A stretch of DNA of 64,000 nucleotides, from contig JAQSEB010000087.1 of assembly GCA_030063045.1 (NCBI GenBank), forward strand, positions 372,001-436,000, given 5' to 3'. The notes beneath the pieces are model-generated. The model searched no databases. It was not told where the DNA came from and saw only the letters and a program-made list of their open reading frames with translations. Position 1 is the stretch's first letter. Each line of letters starts with the position of its first letter. Below, piece after piece: positions 58,879 through 64,000 of this stretch. Source of the stretch: Pratylenchus scribneri. Taxonomy: Eukaryota > Nematoda > Chromadorea > Rhabditida > Pratylenchidae. A program made the position numbers and the translations under genes.

Positions 58879-60059
58879 AGAAAGATGAAAGTCATCAAAG
58901 TGAATTTTAAATAATACAAATAATTCTATCTTATAATTTGGAATACATTAAAACACCAAAAAATTTAGTTTAATTGATCAGAAAATTCATTATTTTGTAT
59001 TTTATGATACAATAAAATTGGCAATCTTGGATAATTTTTTAATTATACAAAATTGTATTTAATTTTTGCATGTTAGATTATTTTCCATTCTTTTATTAAT
59101 TAAGTATTATAACATTCTTAAAATATTCTTTAAAAAATGTCAATATTGCATATTAGTGGAAAATAACTCTATTACATGGCCGAAGAATATTTCAAAATTC
59201 AAACCATTATTTAGAATTAAAAAAAATTCAAATTTCTTGCAATTCTACTTTGATTTTAAGCATCACCCATTTACAGGCAATGCAATTCCAAAATTTATTC
59301 CAAACCACTCTTTGGATGTTAAAAGAGGGTAGGAAACACCAAGTACCTTAAACTTGGGTAATTAAACCGAAAATGAATGGGAAAAGAGGGAATTTGATAG
59401 ATGAATGGGGGCAAATTGCAGATGCGTTGGAAGGGCACTAAAAGGCCTCAATTTCTCCACTCTTCCCGACCAAATAAACAGCAAATTCCACACATTTTCA
59501 GCACACTGCCTTCCATTCCCTTTTTATTTTTTCTTATTGCTATGACTAGCAATATTTCGCTCCATCACCCTGTCGAGTAGAAAAATTGTAGAAAGCAAAA
59601 GACAGTGTCCACTTGCGCAGTTGAGAGTGAGAATCAGAGATAAAATCTACCATTACCCATTCCGCTATATTTGATGAGGTGAGGGAATATTGATTGAAGC
59701 GAAGCTACCCAAAATATCCATATCCAGTGCCCAAAATGTCCGATCAAATTCAATGTGAATTGTAAAAGGTTGAATTGAATATTGAACCCAACAATAGCAA
59801 AATCTCTATCTCTTACATCCAAAATCCTCACATTACCAAAATAGCGAATCCACGAAAATAGAAGAGCAAATTTTATTGAAAACATGCTTTTGTTGAATTG
59901 TACAAGCTGGTTTATTTTAAAATTTGTTTAATTTTTTAATTTATTCATCAAATTCATTTTTTATTGACCAATATTTCTTGAAATTTTTTTTTATATATTT
60001 CAATTAAATACTTTTAACAGGTTTTACAAATATTCATCCAATTTATTTATTAAATAACA
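58879..60059. other. Intergenic, upstream of the J-domain gene
   Basis: 59340-59890 is less AT-rich than its surroundings with no convincing frame on either strand. The remainder is AT-rich. The promoter of the next gene should be here, but no motif is defensible. Confidence 0.4.
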
Positions 60060-60136
60060 ATGCATTTCTCATGTCGATTTCTGCTTTCCACCATCAATCG
60101 ACCCAAGGATTATTATAAAATTTTGGGCGTTCTAAA

Positions 60137-61054
60137 CAGTGTTGTAAAAATTTCAAAGTCTCGTCCCTCGTCTCGTCCTTTCGTCTTGCCCTTTTTACCC
60201 CCTCGTCCCTCGTCTCGTCCTTTCGTCTTGCCCTTTTTACCCCCTCGTCCCTCGTCTCGTCCTTTCGTCCTGCCCTTTTTTCCCCCTCGTCCCTCGTCTC
60301 GTCCTTTCGTCTTGCCCTTTTTACCCCCTCGTCCCTCGTCTCGTCCTTTCGTCTTGCCCTTTTTACCCCCTCGTCCCTCGTCTCGTCCTTTCGTCTTTTA
60401 CCTTAATTTATGAAATTACTCGAAAAATGTGGAAAATTTATTAAAATTTCAATTTTGCCTCGAAAAATAATGGTTTGTTGATTTTATTGAGAAAATAATA
60501 ATGGAAAAATTGATAAATGGAAATAAAAATAAAGGTGAAAAATGGAGGGCTGGACCGTTGAAGGAAATACATCGAATATAAATTGATTTTACATTAGTAT
60601 TGGGGTGAGGCCTTGGCAAAATATGCATAAATAAAAACCGGAGTTTATTTGCTAAATAGACTGGAGTGGAGAAAGATAATATTTGAGGTTCTTGCTTCCT
60701 TGAATTTTCCTCGCTGGTCGCTGCTTAGTGCTTATTTTATGAGGGAGGGCTGAGGGGCCTACGGCTGCTGCTTTCTTTTTTTTTTCTCTTTCTCTTCCTC
60801 TCGTCCGTCTTCTCGTCCTCTACCTTTTACCCCCTCGTCCCTCGTCTCGTCCTTTCGTCTTGCCCTTTTTACCCCCTCGTCTCTCGTCTCGTCCTTTCGT
60901 CTTGCCCTTTTTACCCCCTCGTCCCTCGTCTCGTCCTTTCGTCTTGCCCTTTTTACCCCCTCGTCCCTCGTCTCGTCATTTCGTCTTTTTTTTAAGACGA
61001 GACGAGGACGAAGACGAGGACGAGACGAAAGACGAGGACGTTTTTACAACACTG
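60137..61054. mobile_element. hAT MITE inserted in a J-domain coding exon
   Basis: 918 bp; ends CAGTGTTGTAAAAA and TTTTTACAACACTG, exact inverses. 8-bp flanks GTTCTAAA at 60129-60136 and 61055-61062. Interior arrays of CTCGTCCCTCGTCTCGTCC and TTTCGTCTTGCCCTTTTTAC at 60150-60405 and 60830-60990. No transposase. CAGTGTTG-type ends with an 8-bp duplication are hAT hallmarks. Confidence 0.95.
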
Positions 61055-61535
61055 GTTCTAAAGACGGCAAATGAGAAAGAAATCAAAGATGCCTATTTTC
61101 AGGTTTTTAAATGTTGATTTTTATTTAATTTCAATAAAAATTAAAGTTGGCTAGAAAATATCATACCGATCGGAACAAAAAGAAAGGAGCCAGAGAAATC
61201 CGCAAAGTATACCAAGTGGCCGATCAATCGGAAGGGAAAATGTTTGTGAAAAATTATTGGTATTTATCGGTTAACCGTCCGCAGTGTGCTCAAATGTGAA
61301 AAGAATGAATGGTCCCCATTTTACGGGTGATTGTGATTAGGTGCCAAAAATTTTATGCCCAGGCCGGCTCGCCAAAAAGTCGGCCCGAAACTCATCTCTA
61401 CTGGATGCTCTAACCCTATACCACAGATAGCCCGTGTGGGTTTACGTAACTTCCCCTATCCCCTATGCTGAGTGAGAGCTGACCTAGCAGCAGAGGGCGG
61501 ATAACCGATGAGTATCCAAATTATTAACATTTTGA

Positions 61536-61743
61536 TGCGGTACTTGTGCAGTTTGTATCCGCTTTTTTGGAAAGTGTTTTATCCCCCTATGGTTTTATGG
61601 TTTGGGTTTAGGATACACATAAGGTGATTCTTACCCCATCCCATCCCTAATCCAACCCTGATTGACCCTAATCCGAAATATGACAAACCATAGGGGGGAC
61701 CAATCACTTTCCAAAAAAGCGGATACAAATTACAGGAGTACCG
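61536..61743. mobile_element. Family A MITE, copy 3
   Basis: Arms TTTGTATCCGCTTTTTTGGA and TCCAAAAAAGCGGATACAAA, outer GGTACTTG/GAGTACC. CATTTTGA flanks both sides. In the intron 61242-61765 of the J-domain gene; closest relative is copy 1 at 11959. Confidence 0.88.
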
Positions 61744-61983
61744 CATTTTGATTAATTATTTCAAGTTTTGGCGATACTTTCCGCAAAGCCTCCTCTAATG
61801 ATGAATTTGGTCGCAACCAACAAGAGCAGGAGCAGAAGTGGTCATTTTCCGAATCATCGCAAACAAAAGCTGGCACTAAAAGTGGAGATATTTTTTGCCA
61901 ATAAAATATAATATTCTTCTGTTTTTATTTAAAACAGAATATTGGATTTATATAGCCATGGGAACCTGTGTAGCAGCATTATA

Positions 61984-62041
61984 TTATTTCTATTTGAAGA
62001 AATTGCGCGGCCATTTCTATTTGAAGAAATTGCGCGGCCAA
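61984..62041 (+). repeat. 27-bp in-frame duplication in the J-domain/m-AAA-like exon
   Basis: The unit TTTCTATTTGAAGAAATTGC plus GCGGCCA is present twice in tandem. It duplicates FYLKKLRGH/FYLKKLRGQ just after the membrane span and keeps the frame. Confidence 0.85.
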
Positions 62042-62339
62042 GACTATTTGGTGCAGTTTCAGTCAGGCAGCGATGTGAAATTCTATCAGGTTCACTTCGG
62101 CCATATGAATATGAAAGTGAAGCGTGCTAGCCTTGTCCAAATTCTGGCTCAACCACCAATTACATTCGACCAATTTTTGCAAGACTATTTACCATCTGCT
62201 GATGAGGTTTGAGCTGTAATATTAAATTTTAAAATTTTGGAATTAGCAAGCAACATTTTTTGCCAAATGATTTACACATTCTTTTGCCGTAAAATCGGTT
62301 TTGCTTGGATAATTAGTTTCTGCTTGATCCTAGGCCCAT

Positions 62340-62545
62340 AACGTTATATTCATTTTATTTAGTGCTTGTACCTGGACTCCATAAACCTTATATTAATTTT
62401 ATAGAGCTCTTCAAGACGCGTCGATTGATATATAGTTTGTCATGGTTTGGCCTAAATTTAAGTTTTAAACTGTTTAAACCCCATTTTGGTTTAAAACTCT
62501 TAGTTTTGAACAAAAAACTCCGACTAACTGAAAATTTTCACATAG
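62340..62545. repeat. Family C MITE fragment
   Basis: Contains AGCTCTTCAAGACGCGTCGA and GTTTGTCATGGTTTGGCC, one arm of family C, directly before the exon at 62546. Confidence 0.6.
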
Positions 62546-63035
62546 ATTGCTGATATTTGCTGTAATCATCAAACAAATTTACTCGTTGTCCTCCTTCATC
62601 CAGGAGCTCTCATTAACGGAAAACCGGTAAAAACACAAAAAGCTAATATTTAATTTTTTTTTACTCGAAATCAGTTCACTGCGCCCGGTTTGCATGTTAA
62701 ATTGCCAGAATCATTCCATCTCAAAATGGGAACAATGGCGGTAGTGAAACGTCAAATTGGTTTACAAGAAAGAGTCTCCATTACTATCACAAAAGAACAA
62801 GACAAATTCAAAAAGTAAGTAAGAGCAAATTCTCAATAAGTTTGAAAATTCGCTAAAGTTGAAAATTACATAGTATTTTCGCCATAGAAGCAAGGAAATG
62901 AACAAGCAAATTTAGGATTAGTATTATTATCCGGTTAGGGCCCACGTAGTTTTAGGTTTATGCTGTTTGTAGTTCTCAATTTCAGCATTAACAAATATGA
63001 TTGCTAAAAATATTGTATCCATTAATAGAGGATAG

Positions 63036-63405
63036 ACAGAGCTGTGCCTAGCTCCGGCTTAAGCTCCGGCTCCGCTCCGAAGCTGGAGCCGAAGCTAAAA
63101 ATTTGAAAGGTCGGAGCCTGGAGTCGGAGCTAAAAATTTTAGGTGAGACTCCTGTTGACTTCGGTTTTTTTTTAGAAAAATTTTCTTTTTTAGATCATTT
63201 TTTATTAAATTTTCATTTTAATGAAGTGAAAATAATATTAATTTATTTGTGAAGATTAAATTTATACTATTTTTTAAAATTGTTTTCCAAAAAAAAGAGT
63301 CGAATCCAGAAAAATTTTTCCTGCTCCGTAGCCGGAGCTAAAAATTTGAAAGGTCGGAGCCCGGAGCTGGAGCTAAGAATAAGAATTATGAAAAGCACAG
63401 TTCTG
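63036..63405. mobile_element. hAT-like MITE, family D, copy 3
   Basis: Ends CAGAGCTGTGCCTAGCTCCG and GCACAGTTCTG; interior AGCTCCGGCTCCG and a core almost the inverse of copy 1 (TTAATGAAGTGAAAATAATA). Flanks AGGATAGA and GAGGATAC are similar but imperfect. Confidence 0.8.
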
Positions 63406-63530
63406 GAGGATACTATTTGATAGAGAACGCTGAACCGTTATAAACCCTTAAAATTTTTCGATATTTTCAGCATACTTTTCACCCTTTTCATTATTTTTTT
63501 TCTTTTTTAAATATTTCCCTTTAATTAAAT
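63406..63530. repeat. Family C right-end fragment
   Basis: ACCGTTATAAACCCTTAAAA followed by TTTTTCGATATTTTCAGCA, the usual right end of family C, next to the family D copy. Confidence 0.5.
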
Positions 63531-64000
63531 AGAAACCGGCGGCAATATATTTATTTGCTCTGGCAATTTCTCCCGTATGAAAGTGTAAAACCTGTACACG
63601 AAGAAATTCTGGCACAGCCACCAATCACTTTCACCAAATTCTTGCAAGAATATTTGCCATCTAAAGAGGTTTACGCTTATTTTTAATCATAAAATGGGTA
63701 GGATTTAAGAAAATAAGTTTTCATGGAAATATACTCAATAGAAAAGCAATTAGTAAGATTTTGGCATTTATATATATGTCTTAATTCCTTTAATTTTTCT
63801 CGTAGATTGACAACATTTTCCATTATCCAGCACAGAACTTGCTTGTTGTTACCCTGCATTCAGCTGCTTTTATAGAACCGGTAAAAACACAAAAAAAAAT
63901 GTAATATTTAAATTTTTTAAATCAACAGTTCGCTGCGCCCGGTTTGCATGTTAAATTGGATGAATCATTCCGCAAAATGCCATCAATGGCAATCGGACGA

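Larger units (their letters stand above)
60060..64000 (+). pseudogene. J-domain protein fused to m-AAA protease-like (AFG3/FtsH extracellular) exons; exon 1 interrupted
   Basis: Exons 60060-60136 + 61063-61102 (one exon split by a transposon), 61147-61241, 61766-61881, 61938-62206, 62546-62626, 62675-62814, 63533-63668, 63806-63880, and 63929 to the window end; phases agree throughout. The N-terminus looks like a mitochondrial presequence (MHFSCRFLLSTINRPKDYY). The J-domain reads DYYKILGV, TANEKEIKDAYFQ, LARKYHTDRNKKG, so the catalytic HPD is HTD. A Gln/Ser/Lys linker and one membrane span (YWIYIAMGTCVAALYYFYL) follow. Then come exons like the FtsH_ext domain of paraplegin/AFG3 (PPITFDQFLQDYLP, NLLVVLLHPGA, FTAPGLHVKLPESF), followed by a second copy (PPITFTKFLQEYLP, NLLVVTLHSAA, FAAPGLHVKLDESF). 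The AAA and protease domains would lie past base 64000. The AFG3 match is moderate. Labelled broken because of the exon 1 insertion and HTD. Confidence 0.55.

Noticed and set aside
59634..59885. 83-codon hydrophobic minus-strand frame
   Set aside because: No signal for splicing, no homology I can recognise, and composition typical of translated AT-rich DNA.
60150..60413. Pro/Ser/Arg-rich frame continuing from the J-domain start
   Set aside because: It is read-through into the CTCGTCC array of the inserted hAT MITE, not an original protein segment.

Overview
The window looks like nuclear DNA of a nematode. It is strongly AT-rich, genes are split into many short exons, and acceptors follow the nematode TTTCAG or TTTTAG pattern. 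Several products are animal-specific (TIKI protease, ABHD2, eEF2-KMT/FAM86, paired-like homeobox). An SPRY protein, F-box protein, sigma-type GST and small secreted Cys/Gly-rich peptide would suit a plant-parasitic tylenchid (root-knot or cyst nematode relatives). That taxonomic step is inference, not proof. No tRNA, rRNA or CRISPR array was recognised.

Layout. 1-6646 (+): fucose-1-phosphate guanylyltransferase-like gene, 5' end outside the window, whose reading frame continues into an unrecognised C-terminal region. 7678-9986 (-): SPRY-domain gene. 13559-14051 (-): broken gene end split by a MITE. 14386-17851 (-): eEF2 lysine methyltransferase. 19917-22889 (-): ABHD2 lipase, divergent from 23691-28249 (+): GST with an internal stop. 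28622-30131 (-): small secreted peptide. 31348-31698 (-): weak two-exon candidate. 33272-36313 (+): TIKI-like protease. 37670-39006 (-): unrecognised 169-residue protein. 40648-45349 (-): F-box protein. 45971-47435 (-): homeobox gene. 49057-53904 (+): four-finger FLYWCH-like protein whose last intron holds an hAT remnant and a complete LTR-bounded retroelement. 54288-57585: large satellite array. 57664-58878 (+): atlastin-like middle region without a GTPase domain. 60060-64000 (+, runs off the end): J-domain gene fused to m-AAA-protease-like exons, with an hAT MITE inside its first coding exon.

Exons were joined by checking that splice phases agree. Most models close perfectly in phase, which is the main evidence for them. 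Introns are packed with foldback transposons. At least eight families recur, many with target-site duplications readable at base level (8 bp for hAT-like families, about 9 bp for a Mutator-like family). Some insertions hit coding sequence. The genes show no shared pathway; this is ordinary mixed gene content in a heavily MITE-loaded region. The most interesting items are the J-domain/m-AAA chimera with duplicated exons, the FPGT fusion, a homeodomain protein with a membrane-like tail, near-perfect GC-rich palindromes in AT-rich sequence, and unrelated MITEs whose loops carry telomere-like repeats.
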